DNA of 64,000 nt from Burkholderia sp. Bp8992 (GTDB lineage: Bacteria; Pseudomonadota; Gammaproteobacteria; Burkholderiales; Burkholderiaceae): positions 356,661-420,660 of the forward strand of contig NZ_QTQI01000005.1 in assembly GCF_003853705.1 (NCBI RefSeq). Reading direction: 5' to 3'. The notes under the pieces are model-generated. The model saw only the letters and a program-made list of their open reading frames with translations. It was not told the DNA's origin and searched no databases. A program made the translations under genes and the position numbers. Of the stretch, positions 24,288 to 32,847 are shown piece by piece (the stretch's first letter is position 1; every line of letters starts with the position of its first letter).

Positions 24288-24623
24288 ATGAACGAACCGT
24301 ACCTGCAGGTCATCGCACATTATTTCGCGGCACCCGGCAACGGCGACCGCGTGATCGAACTGCTCGCGGAGCTCGCGCCGGCGACGCGCGCCGAGCCGAA
24401 GAATCTCGACTACGCATATTTCCGCTCGCCGGAGAATCCCGACCACATCGTGATCCTCGAACGTTACCGCGATGCGGACGGCCTCGACGCGCATCGGGAA
24501 ACGCCGCATTTCCAGCGGATCGGGATCGGGGCCATCATTCCGTTGCTCGATCGCCGCGACGTGTCGCGCTACATGGTGCAGCCGGACACCGGCACGGCGA
24601 CGCCACCGGGAGGCACCCGATGA
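24288..24623 (+). CDS. ABM-domain (quinol monooxygenase-like) protein
   Basis: A 111-residue protein of the antibiotic biosynthesis monooxygenase fold, a dimeric ferredoxin-like barrel: YLQVIAHYFAAPGNGDRVIE begins the first strand-helix unit, and HIVILERYRDADGLDAH with HFQRIG are the usual second half. Such proteins include cofactor-free quinol monooxygenases (YgiN). Start ATG 24288 follows GGAGCG. It overlaps the next gene by ATGA, implying coupled translation with a dehydrogenase, so a shared small-molecule oxidation pathway is likely. Confidence 0.75.
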   Translation: MNEPYLQVIAHYFAAPGNGDRVIELLAELAPATRAEPKNLDYAYFRSPENPDHIVILERYRDADGLDAHRETPHFQRIGIGAIIPLLDRRDVSRYMVQPDTGTATPPGGTR

Positions 24624-25777
24624 ACCCGTTTCAATTCCGTACCGTTCCGACCCAGATCGTCGAATTCGGCGCCGCGCGCCGGCTCGGCGCGCTGCTGCGC
24701 GAACGCTTTCCGGCGCTCGCGCGGCTGTGCGTCGTCACCGATGCGTTCCTGCATCGCAGCGGCGTGCTCGCGCCTGCGCTGGAGAGTCTCGCCGCGCACG
24801 GCTGGCGGGTGACCGTGATCGACGACGTGATCGCCGATCCGCCCGAGCACGTGGTGCTCGAAGCGACCGAGCGCGCCGTCGCGGCCGATGCCGAGATCGT
24901 GCTCGGCCTGGGCGGCGGGTCGTCGATGGACGTCGCGAAGCTGATCGCGGTGCTCGTGCCGCGGCAGCAGGCGCTGGCCGACATGTACGGCGTCGACAAG
25001 GTCACGAGCGCGCGGCTGCCGCTCGTGCAGATGCCGACGACGGCCGGCACGGGTTCCGAGGTCACGGCCGTGTCGATCGTGACGATCGGCGAGGCGCGCA
25101 AGATGGGCGTCGTATCGCCGAACCTGTTCGCGGACGTCGCCATTCTCGACGCCGAGCTGACACTCGGCCTGCCGCGTGCGGCGACGGCCGCGACCGGCAT
25201 CGATGCGATGGTGCATGCGATCGAGGCGTACACGTCCGCACGACTGAAGAATCCGGTATCCGACATGCTGGCGACGCACGCGCTGACGCTGCTGTCGCAC
25301 AACCTGCTCGCAGCATGCGACGACGGCGGGAACCGGCACGCGCGCGAAGCGATGCTCGTCGGTGCGATGTTCGCGGGGCAGGCGTTCGCGAATGCGCCGG
25401 TCGCGGCCGTGCATGCGCTGGCCTATCCGGTCGGCGGCATTTTTCACGTGCCGCACGGGTTGTCGAATGCGCTGGTGCTGCCGCATGTGCTGCGCTTCAA
25501 CGCGCCGGCCGCCGCGCCGCTGTATGCGGAACTCGCGGCGATTGTTGCGCCGTCGGCCACAGGCAGCGACGAAGCACGCACGCACGCGCTGATCGCCGAG
25601 ATCGACCGGTTGATCGTCGCGACGGGCATTCCGCGCACGCTGCGCGAAGTCGGCATTGGCGAAAACGACCTGCCGCGGATGGCATCGGATGCCATGCTGC
25701 AGACGCGCCTGCTCGTGAACAATCCGCGCGAGGTGACCGAGGCCGACGCGCTGGCGATCTACCGGCAGGCATGGTGA
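24620..25777 (+). CDS. Iron-type alcohol dehydrogenase / maleylacetate reductase-like
   Basis: A 385-residue group III dehydrogenase. It has the NAD-binding glycine motif GLGGGSSMDVAK (96-107), PTTAGTGSEVT (139-149) and metal ligands Asp195, His199, His265 and His279 (in HVPHGLSNA). Family members reduce or oxidise alcohols, lactaldehyde or maleylacetate. The coupling to an ABM monooxygenase suggests aromatic or quinol catabolism, as for maleylacetate reductase, but this is inference. A hairpin at 25780-25803 follows. Confidence 0.85.
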   Translation: MNPFQFRTVPTQIVEFGAARRLGALLRERFPALARLCVVTDAFLHRSGVLAPALESLAAHGWRVTVIDDVIADPPEHVVLEATERAVAADAEIVLGLGGGSSMDVAKLIAVLVPRQQALADMYGVDKVTSARLPLVQMPTTAGTGSEVTAVSIVTIGEARKMGVVSPNLFADVAILDAELTLGLPRAATAATGIDAMVHAIEAYTSARLKNPVSDMLATHALTLLSHNLLAACDDGGNRHAREAMLVGAMFAGQAFANAPVAAVHALAYPVGGIFHVPHGLSNALVLPHVLRFNAPAAAPLYAELAAIVAPSATGSDEARTHALIAEIDRLIVATGIPRTLREVGIGENDLPRMASDAMLQTRLLVNNPREVTEADALAIYRQAW

Positions 25778-25779
25778 CG

Positions 25780-25803
25780 CGGCGGGCGCGATGTCGCCCG
25801 CCG
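25780..25803. terminator. Hairpin between convergent genes
   Basis: CGGCGGGCG and CGCCCGCCG pair perfectly around a 6-nt loop, 3 bp after the dehydrogenase stop and before the convergent secreted-protein gene. Likely bidirectional terminator. Confidence 0.6.
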
Positions 25804-25814
25804 GCCGGGTTCCG

Positions 25815-26336
25815 TCAATTCAGGTCGCGATCCTTGCAGGTCGGCTCGAATTCACCGTCGAAGTACTGATACAGGTGAACGAGCAGCTTGTTGGCGCCGA
25901 CCTTGCGCCCGAGGTAATGCGTGCCTTCCACCGACGTGCAGGTCGAGAGCGCGAGTTGCAAGCCGCCGTCGAGCACGGCTTCCGGGTGTGAGCCCTGACG
26001 CACGAAATGCGCGGTGCCGACGACGCCGAAGCCGCGCGTGTCCGCCGGCACCGACTTCGGCAGCGACAGAGCGTACGCGGCGATCGTGCGGTCGTCGTGC
26101 AGGCTGTCGAGAATCTGGTTGCCGGGCTTGCCGGCGGGGCCGGTGACTGTCGCGCAGCAGCGCGCGACGCCTTTGTCGTCGTCGGGCAGCACTTGCAGCG
26201 ACGTGCCTGCCGCGAGATGCGTATTCGGCGTGTAGTAGACGCCGTCGGCGACCACGCCGACCTGCTGCGCATGTGTGACGATGGAGACGGCGAGCGCCGG
26301 GGCGATCAGGAGCGGACGAAGCGGTCGGATGGGCAT
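25815..26336 (-). CDS. Secreted protein of unknown function
   Basis: A 173-residue product with a Sec signal peptide (cleavage likely after VTHA, about residue 23) and four or more cysteines (a CC pair in ARCCATVTG, later STCTS and PTCKDRD), suggesting disulfides in the periplasm. No family is recognised. ATG 26336 begins MPIRPLRPLL; the frame runs on upstream through the decarboxylase gene region only as a shadow. It follows the ornithine decarboxylase gene by 59 bp on the same strand. Confidence 0.65.
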   Translation of the reverse strand: MPIRPLRPLLIAPALAVSIVTHAQQVGVVADGVYYTPNTHLAAGTSLQVLPDDDKGVARCCATVTGPAGKPGNQILDSLHDDRTIAAYALSLPKSVPADTRGFGVVGTAHFVRQGSHPEAVLDGGLQLALSTCTSVEGTHYLGRKVGANKLLVHLYQYFDGEFEPTCKDRDLN

Positions 26337-26395
26337 GATGGCGGCGATGATACACGTCGTGCGCAAGCACCGCACGGGCCAGGTACAGCCCGCGA

Positions 26396-28576
26396 TCAGG
26401 CCCGCGACGCGTCGGTGCCGGTCGCCACCACGTACGCCGACGCCTGCTTCGTGCCGTCCGGCTTCGTCTGCAGGTACACGCCCTGGATCTCCGGCTCGAA
26501 ACCCGGCAGCGCGTTGATCCCGGCTTCCAGCGCGCGGAAGTAGTCGAGCGCCGGGCCGCCCCAGGTTTCGCCGGGCACCACGCAGAAGATGCCGGGCGGG
26601 TAGGGCAGCGCGCCTTCGGTCGCGATCCGGCCTTCGATGCGGTCGAGCGTGACGAGCTCGACGTTGTTGCGGATCAGCTCGGCATTCGCGGCCTGCGGCT
26701 GCATCGCCTGCTTCGGGAACTGCGCGCGCCGGAACATCTGCTTCTGCAGATGCTTCATGTCGTGGCTGCGGTAGAAGTCGTGCATGCGCTGGCACAGCTG
26801 CCGCAGGCGCATCGTGCCGTACAGCTCCGGATATGCTTCGCACAGCGACGGAATCGCTTCGCGCAGCGGCGTGTCCCGGTCGAGATGGCGTTCGAACTGC
26901 GCGAGGTGCGCGACCAGATGCTGCAGCTTGCCGAAGCTCTCCGACGGCGTGAGCAGGAACAAGATCGTGTACAGGTCGGCTTTCTCGGGCACCACGCCGT
27001 GCTCGCGCAGGTAGCGCGCGAGGATCGGCGCCGGTGCGCCGAACGACGCGTATTCGTGCGTGTCGTGATCGATACCGGGCGTCGTCAGCAACAGCTTGCA
27101 CGGATCGACGAAGTACTGGTCGTTCGCGTAGCCTTCGAAGCCGTGCCACGTGTCGGACGGATGGAAGCGGAAGAAGCGCAGGTCGTCGACGATCTGCTCG
27201 GTCGGGTAGTCGGCCCACGGGCGGCCGTCGATCTGTTGCGGGACGAACGGACGGATCTGGCGGCAGGTCTTCATCAGCAGCTTGCGCGCATCGACGCCGT
27301 GCGCGACGCAATCGCGCCACAGGCGCTTGCCGGCCGGGCCCGCGTGCATTTGCGCGTTGACGTCGAGCGCCGCGAACATCGGGTAGAACGGGCTCGTCGA
27401 CGCATGGATCATGTACGCGTTGTTGAAGCGGCGGTGATCGCAGAAGCGCTTCTGGCCTTCGAGGTGGCTGTCCTTCTTGTGGATCTGCGACGTCTGCGAG
27501 AAACCGGCCTGCTGCTTGTGCACCGACTGCGTGACGAAGATGCCGGGATCGTCGGGACCGAGCGTCAGCATCAGCGGCGAGCAGTCCTGCATCATCGGGA
27601 TGAACTGCTCGTAGCCGACCCACGCCGAATCGAACAGGATGTAGTCGCACAGATGCCCGATCCGGTCGACGATCTCGCGCGCGTTGTAGATCGTGCCGTC
27701 GTAGGTGCCGAGCTGGATCACCGCGAGCCGGAACGGCCGCGGCAGGTCGGCGCGCTCGGGCGCCACGTCGCGGACCGCGTCGCGAATGCGCGCTTCGTCG
27801 AGCGCCGCGCTGTCGACGCCGCCGATGAGGCCCCACGCGTTGCGCGCGGTTTCGAGGTACACCGGCCGCGCGCCGGACAGCACGAGCGCGCCGAGGTGCA
27901 CCGACTTGTGGTTGTTGCGGTCGAACAGAACGAGATCGTCGGGCGCGAGCAGCGCGCTCGTGACGACCTTGTTCGACGTCGACGTGCCGTTCAGCACGAA
28001 CCAGGTCTTGTCCGCGTTGTAGATCCGCGCGGCATTGCGCTGCGCTTCCAGCGCGGGGCCTTCGTGGATCAGCAGGTCGCCGAGCCGGACGTCCGCGTTG
28101 CAGAGGTCCGCGCGAAAGATCGTCTCGCCGAAGAAGTCGAAGAACATCCGGCCGAGCGGGTGATTCGAGAAGAACTGGCCGCCCTGGTGGCCCGGGCAGT
28201 CGAACTCGACGTAGCCGCGCTGCACGTATTCGCGCATGACCTTGAAGAACGGCGGCAGCAGGTTGTCGCTGTAGATGTCGGCGGCGGCGGAAATCTGCCG
28301 GCCGTAGTAGTGGCGGCCGCCGTGGCGCAGCTGGATCACGCCGCTCGCGCTCGGCAGGATCGACGGCGGCACTTCCTGGTCGGGCTCGACCGCGACGAAG
28401 AACGGAATCGCGAAACCGGTTCTCTCGACGGTTTTCAGCACCTTTTCCGCGGAATCGATGCCGACGACGATTGCCGCGATATTCGTGAAATCGGTCTGAA
28501 ATACGTCGACCTGTTCGTGCGTGGTGAGGAAGGCGCCGATCAGCGCCGGCTCGACTGCGATTTTCAACAGGCTCAC
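26396..28576 (-). CDS. speC: Ornithine decarboxylase (SpeC/SpeF type)
   Basis: PLP enzyme converting ornithine to putrescine and CO2. The 726-residue chain has the N-terminal wing domain, the PLP domain with TQSVHKQQAGFSQTSQIHKK (Schiff-base Lys354, next to Lys355 of E. coli SpeC), CPGHQGGQFF, FDSAWVGYEQFIPMM and the C-terminal GALPYPPGIFCVVPGE. This matches ornithine rather than lysine or arginine decarboxylases. The start is a GTG at 28576 with GGAGAG 6-7 bp upstream; it overlaps the TGA of a 65-codon upstream frame. Divergent from the adiA-potE pair, so probably inducible (SpeF-like) and part of an acid/polyamine response. SpeC versus SpeF naming is not resolved. Confidence 0.88.
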   Translation of the reverse strand: MSLLKIAVEPALIGAFLTTHEQVDVFQTDFTNIAAIVVGIDSAEKVLKTVERTGFAIPFFVAVEPDQEVPPSILPSASGVIQLRHGGRHYYGRQISAAADIYSDNLLPPFFKVMREYVQRGYVEFDCPGHQGGQFFSNHPLGRMFFDFFGETIFRADLCNADVRLGDLLIHEGPALEAQRNAARIYNADKTWFVLNGTSTSNKVVTSALLAPDDLVLFDRNNHKSVHLGALVLSGARPVYLETARNAWGLIGGVDSAALDEARIRDAVRDVAPERADLPRPFRLAVIQLGTYDGTIYNAREIVDRIGHLCDYILFDSAWVGYEQFIPMMQDCSPLMLTLGPDDPGIFVTQSVHKQQAGFSQTSQIHKKDSHLEGQKRFCDHRRFNNAYMIHASTSPFYPMFAALDVNAQMHAGPAGKRLWRDCVAHGVDARKLLMKTCRQIRPFVPQQIDGRPWADYPTEQIVDDLRFFRFHPSDTWHGFEGYANDQYFVDPCKLLLTTPGIDHDTHEYASFGAPAPILARYLREHGVVPEKADLYTILFLLTPSESFGKLQHLVAHLAQFERHLDRDTPLREAIPSLCEAYPELYGTMRLRQLCQRMHDFYRSHDMKHLQKQMFRRAQFPKQAMQPQAANAELIRNNVELVTLDRIEGRIATEGALPYPPGIFCVVPGETWGGPALDYFRALEAGINALPGFEPEIQGVYLQTKPDGTKQASAYVVATGTDASRA

Positions 28577-28770
28577 GCGAACTCTCCGGTAAATGGCGGA
28601 AACGGGAGCCGCATTCGCGCCGGCAGGTCATCCTGATTCGACGTGCGCTGCGGCCGGTTGAAACGCTTCCGCGAATGCTGAATGCCGCCTGCGCGCCTCA
28701 CGTACAAGCCTTGCGGGGCGCGGCACTGCCGCCATCGGACAGTGCCCGGCGCAGCCGATCGTAGCAACAA
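28573..28770 (-). CDS. Possible upstream ORF of the ornithine decarboxylase gene
   Basis: A 65-codon frame from ATG 28770 ending in a TGA that overlaps the decarboxylase GTG start (GTGA). It is rich in Arg (RMRLPFPPFTGEFA at the end) and matches no family. Enterobacterial speF-potE is controlled by an Arg-rich ornithine-sensing leader peptide, so a leader role can be considered, but chance is quite possible. Confidence 0.22.
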   Translation of the reverse strand: MLLRSAAPGTVRWRQCRAPQGLYVRRAGGIQHSRKRFNRPQRTSNQDDLPARMRLPFPPFTGEFA

Positions 28771-29083
28771 AAGCGGGCGAGTTCAATCGACCGGGAATGA
28801 CAATGTCATTGCATGATGAGAATGATCAAATAATCGCGAATCGGCATGCTGCAGTGCACATGAAAATGATCCAATCATGAAATCCGTTTTGAAAAACGCC
28901 GATGGTTTCGCCGAATCGTCAGCTTCTCATCGAATGGCATCCATGGCATAGTCGGCTCCGAATCGGATGGCGAATCAAACCGGAATTGCGAGCGTCTCGC
29001 GCCGCGGACCGTGGCCTGCTGTTCGCGTGCTCGTGAGATGAACAACACAACAATCGAAGCATCGGAACCGCGAGGGCAACATC
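28577..29083. promoter_or_regulatory. Divergent promoter region of the decarboxylase block, 507 bp
   Basis: Separates the two divergent decarboxylase genes. The half nearer adiA (about 28780-28900) is distinctly AT-rich and holds the 15-bp palindrome at 28796-28810, whereas the half nearer speC is GC-rich with the doubtful upstream frame. Promoters for both directions should lie here; no boxes could be assigned with confidence. Confidence 0.5.
28796..28810. promoter_or_regulatory. Palindrome in decarboxylase promoter region
   Basis: AATGACA and TGTCATT are perfect inverted halves around one central A, within the AT-rich part of the divergent gap. Candidate regulator site; the binding protein is unknown. 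Confidence 0.45.
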
Positions 29084-31384
29084 ATGAATACTTCTGCTGG
29101 CGGCATTCGCCGTCTCGGCATGCGCGCGCTGCTGGTCGATGACGAGATCGCGCAGGAAACCGCGACCGGGCGTGCCGTCCGTACGCTGAGCGCGGAACTC
29201 GTGCAACGCGACATCGACGTGCTCACGGCGACGTCCGCCGACGACGCGATCATGCTGATCCGCTCCGATCCGTCGATCCAGTGCGTGCTGCTCGACTGGG
29301 ATCTCGGCGTGGACGGCCACGGGCCGTCCGAGGCCGTGGTCGACGCGATCCGGCAGCGCAACGGCAACGTGCCGATCTTCCTGCTGGCCGACCGCAGCGT
29401 CGCGTCGTCGGTGCCGTCCGCGGTGATGGGGCAGGTCGACGATTTCGTGTGGCTGCTCGAGGATACGGCCGACTTCATCGGCGGGCGCATCCACGCGGCG
29501 ATCGAACGCTATCGCTCGACCGTGCTGCCGCCGATGTTCGGCGCGCTCGCGAAATTCTCGCGCGTCTATGAATACTCGTGGCATACGCCCGGCCACACGG
29601 GCGGCACGGGCTTCCTGAAATCGCCGGTCGGCCGTGCGTTCTTCGAATACTTCGGCGAATCGCTGTTCCGCTCGGACCTGTCGATTTCGGTCGGCGAACT
29701 CGGCTCGCTGCTCGATCACTCGGGCCCGATCGGCGAAAGCGAACGCTATGCGGCGCGCGTGTTCGGCGCGCATCGCACGTATCACGTGACGAACGGCTCG
29801 TCGACGTCGAACCGCATTATCCTGATGGCGAGCGTGAGCCGCGACCAGATCGCGCTGTGCGACCGCAACTGCCACAAGTCGGCCGAGCATGCGATGACGA
29901 TGTCGGGTGCGATCCCGACCTATCTCGTGCCGACGCGCAACCGCTACGGGATCATCGGGCCGATTGCGTCCGAGCGCCTCACGCAGACGGCGATTCGCGA
30001 GGCGATCTCGTCGAACCCGCTCGCGGCCGGGCTGGCCGCTCGGCAGCCGAAGCACGCGATCATCACGAACTCGACCTACGACGGCCTCTGCTACAACGTT
30101 ACGCGCGTGGAAGAACTGCTCGGCGCGAGCGTCGACCGGCTGCACTTCGACGAAGCGTGGTACGGCTATGCGCGTTTCAACCCGATCTACCGCGACCGCC
30201 ATGCGATGCACGGCGACCCGCGCGATCATCGTGCGGACCGGCCCACGGTGTTCGCGACGCAGTCGACGCACAAGCTGCTGACCGCGCTGTCGCAGGCGTC
30301 GTACATCCACGTGCGCGACGGTCGCAACCCGATTCCGCATGGTCAGTTTAACGAAACGTTCATGATGCATGCGTCGACGTCGCCGAACTACGCGATCATC
30401 GCGTCGAACGACGTCGCGGCGGCGATGATGGACGGTCCCGGCGGCGCGGCGCTGACGCGCGAGTCGATCGAGGAGGCCGTCGCATTCCGCCAGATGATCG
30501 CGCGGATGAACGGCGAATTCGGCGCGAAGGGCGACTGGTTCTTCGAATGCTGGCAGCCCGACACCGTGCTCGAGGCACGCACGGGCCGCACGCTGCCGTT
30601 CCACGACGCACCGCCCGAGCTGCTCGCGAGCGACCCGGCATGCTGGGTGCTGCGCCCCGGCGCGCAATGGCACGGCTTCGGCAACATCGAGGACGGCTAC
30701 TGCATGCTCGACCCGATCAAGGTGTCGATCGTCACGCCGGGCGTCGCGCCGGCCGGCGGCCTGATGCCGGTCGGCATCCCGGCGAGCGTCGTCACCGCGT
30801 ATCTCGACGCGCGCGGGATCGTGGTCGAGAAGACGACCGATTTCACGATCCTGTTCCTGTTCTCGATCGGCATCACGAAGGGCAAGTGGGGCTCGCTCGT
30901 CAGCGCGTTGTGCGACTTCAAGCGCGACTACGACGCGAACCTGCCGCTCGACCTGGCGATTCCGTCGCTCGCGAAGGAGCATGGCTCGCGCTATGCGGGC
31001 ATGGGGCTGAAGGACCTGGCCGACACGATGTTCGCGGCGATGGAGCAGCTCGGCACGACGCGGCTGATGTCGGAAGCGTTCTCGATCCTGCCGACGCCGG
31101 AGATGAGCCCGGTGTGCGCGTACGAGCATCTCGTGCAGGGCCGCGTCGAGCAGGTCACGCTCGAGGAGCTGGCCGGGCGCACGGTCGCCACCGGCGTCGT
31201 GCCGTATCCGCCGGGCATTCCGCTCCTGATGCCGGGCGAGAACGCGGGGCCGGCCGGCGGCCCGGTGCTCGGCTACCTGAAGGCGCTCGAAGCGTACGAC
31301 CGGCGTTTTCCGGGCTTCGCGCACGATACGCACGGCGTCGAAGTCGAGGACGGCACGTACCGCGTGTACTGCCTGACTGCGTGA
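29084..31384 (+). CDS. adiA: Arginine decarboxylase, AdiA type
   Basis: PLP enzyme converting arginine to agmatine and consuming a proton, normally in acid resistance. The 766-residue chain matches biodegradative AdiA in order and motifs: response-regulator-like wing domain (about 10-140), WHTPGHTGGTGF, HFDEAWYGYARFNPIY, the Schiff-base Lys397 in FATQSTHKLLTALSQASYIH (AdiA-like, where CadA differs), ASNDVAAAMMDG, and GVVPYPPGIPLLMPGEN. Start ATG 29084 follows GCGAGGGC. Downstream by 74 bp is the antiporter gene, so agmatine or putrescine export is probably coupled. Lysine decarboxylase is the alternative but fits less well. Confidence 0.88.
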   Translation: MNTSAGGIRRLGMRALLVDDEIAQETATGRAVRTLSAELVQRDIDVLTATSADDAIMLIRSDPSIQCVLLDWDLGVDGHGPSEAVVDAIRQRNGNVPIFLLADRSVASSVPSAVMGQVDDFVWLLEDTADFIGGRIHAAIERYRSTVLPPMFGALAKFSRVYEYSWHTPGHTGGTGFLKSPVGRAFFEYFGESLFRSDLSISVGELGSLLDHSGPIGESERYAARVFGAHRTYHVTNGSSTSNRIILMASVSRDQIALCDRNCHKSAEHAMTMSGAIPTYLVPTRNRYGIIGPIASERLTQTAIREAISSNPLAAGLAARQPKHAIITNSTYDGLCYNVTRVEELLGASVDRLHFDEAWYGYARFNPIYRDRHAMHGDPRDHRADRPTVFATQSTHKLLTALSQASYIHVRDGRNPIPHGQFNETFMMHASTSPNYAIIASNDVAAAMMDGPGGAALTRESIEEAVAFRQMIARMNGEFGAKGDWFFECWQPDTVLEARTGRTLPFHDAPPELLASDPACWVLRPGAQWHGFGNIEDGYCMLDPIKVSIVTPGVAPAGGLMPVGIPASVVTAYLDARGIVVEKTTDFTILFLFSIGITKGKWGSLVSALCDFKRDYDANLPLDLAIPSLAKEHGSRYAGMGLKDLADTMFAAMEQLGTTRLMSEAFSILPTPEMSPVCAYEHLVQGRVEQVTLEELAGRTVATGVVPYPPGIPLLMPGENAGPAGGPVLGYLKALEAYDRRFPGFAHDTHGVEVEDGTYRVYCLTA

Positions 31385-31391
31385 GCGCCCC

Positions 31392-31424
31392 AACGGACGG
31401 ACGAACGGACGAACGAGCGACCGG
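31392..31424 (+). repeat. Tetranucleotide-like repeat in the adiA-potE spacer
   Basis: Eight consecutive near-repeats of the type (A/G/C)CGG or (A/G/C)CGA, ending at the GGCCGC/GCGGCC hairpin at 31423-31437. Its length could vary by slippage and so alter spacing; this is speculative. Confidence 0.5.
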
Positions 31425-31458
31425 CCGCAAGGCGGCCTCACATCGAAGGATCGACATC

Positions 31459-32844
31459 ATGGAAAACGCAGCGAGCATGACCGACGCGGCCCCGGCGGCC
31501 GCGCCGAAGAACCGGATGAATGTCTGGCAGCTGACCATCCTCACGGCGGTCAACATGATGGGCTCCGGCATCATCCTGCTGCCGTCGAAGCTCGCGCAGG
31601 TCGGCACGATCTCGCTGCTGTCGTGGATCGTCACGGCCGGCGGCTCGCTCGCGCTGGCCTACGCGTTCGCGCGCTGCGGGATGCTGAGCCGCAAGCCGGG
31701 CGGGATGGGCGGCTACGCGGAGTACGCGTTCGGCAAGGCCGGCAACTACATGGCGAACTACACGTACGGGCTGTCGCTCGTGATCGCCAACGTCGCGATC
31801 GGTGTCACGGCGGTCGGCTACGGCACCGTGCTGTTCGACGCGACGCTGTCGCCGCTGCAGATGGGCCTGTGGACGATCTTCCTGCTCGTGCTCACGACAG
31901 TCGCGAACTTCGGCGGTTCTCGCATCACCGGCCGGATCGGCGCGGTGACCGTGTGGGGCGTGATCATTCCGGTCGTCGTCGTGTCGCTGATCGGCTGGTT
32001 CTGGTTCAGCGGCGCGACCTGGGGCGCGGCATGGAATCCGCACAACATGCCGTTCGGGCCGGCCGTCGGCGGCTCGATCGCGGTGACGCTGTGGGCGTTC
32101 CTCGGCCTCGAATCGGCGTGCGCGAATTCGGACGCCGTCGAAAATCCGGAGCGCAACGTGCCGATCGCCGTGCTCGGCGGCACGATCGCGTCGGCGATCT
32201 TCTACATCGTGTCGACCAACGTGATCGCGGGCATCGTGCCGAACGCGATCCTCGCGAAGTCGAACGCGCCGTTCGGCATCGCATTCGCGACGATGTTCAC
32301 GCCGACCGTCGGCACGATCGTCACCGCGCTGATGGTGATCGCGTGCATCGGCTCGCTGCTCGGCTGGCAGTTCACGGTCGCGCAGGTGTTCAAGAGCTCG
32401 GCGGACGTCGGCTACTTCCTGCCGGTGTTTGCACGGGCGACGCGCACGGGCACGCCGATCGTCGGCATGGTGATCCTGCTCGTCGCGCAGGTCGCGCTGG
32501 CGCTGATGACGATCAGCCCGGAACTGAGCAGCCAGTTCCAGAAGATCGTCGATCTCGCGGTCGTCACGAACCTGGTGCCTTACGTGATGTCGATGGCCGC
32601 GCTGATCACCATCCAGAAGGTGGCGAAGGTGCCGCCGGCCAAGGCGCTGGTGACGAACGTGATCGCGATGGTCGCCACCGCGTACAGCTTCTATGCGCTG
32701 TTCAGCTCGGGCGAGCAGGCGCTGATGCTCGGCGGCCTGTGCGTGTTCCTGGGCTGGACGCTGTTCGGCTTCGTCAGTGCGCGCTTCTACCAGATGGAAG
32801 TCGACGCGCACGTGAAGGAACCGGGCAAGTCACTGCAGGCGTGA
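31459..32844 (+). CDS. potE: PotE-type putrescine-ornithine antiporter
   Basis: A 461-residue APC-superfamily exchanger with about 12 membrane helices. The sequence is close to E. coli PotE: QLTILTAVNMMGSGIILLPS, SRKPGGMGGYAEYAFGKAGN, TLWAFLGLESACANSDAVEN, IGSLLGWQFTVAQVFKSS and FLGWTLFGFVS all match the PotE pattern more than AdiC. It should exchange external ornithine for internal putrescine and/or import putrescine. Start ATG 31459 follows GAAGGA. It is co-oriented with adiA but serves the product of the divergent ornithine decarboxylase, so it links the two enzymes. Confidence 0.9.
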   Translation: MENAASMTDAAPAAAPKNRMNVWQLTILTAVNMMGSGIILLPSKLAQVGTISLLSWIVTAGGSLALAYAFARCGMLSRKPGGMGGYAEYAFGKAGNYMANYTYGLSLVIANVAIGVTAVGYGTVLFDATLSPLQMGLWTIFLLVLTTVANFGGSRITGRIGAVTVWGVIIPVVVVSLIGWFWFSGATWGAAWNPHNMPFGPAVGGSIAVTLWAFLGLESACANSDAVENPERNVPIAVLGGTIASAIFYIVSTNVIAGIVPNAILAKSNAPFGIAFATMFTPTVGTIVTALMVIACIGSLLGWQFTVAQVFKSSADVGYFLPVFARATRTGTPIVGMVILLVAQVALALMTISPELSSQFQKIVDLAVVTNLVPYVMSMAALITIQKVAKVPPAKALVTNVIAMVATAYSFYALFSSGEQALMLGGLCVFLGWTLFGFVSARFYQMEVDAHVKEPGKSLQA

Positions 32845-32847
32845 CGG

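Noticed and set aside
26396-28631. Continuous minus-strand frame joining the secreted protein gene to a second frame across the decarboxylase
   Set aside because: The stretch beyond 26336 is an Arg-rich shadow of the decarboxylase gene in another frame, not a fusion.
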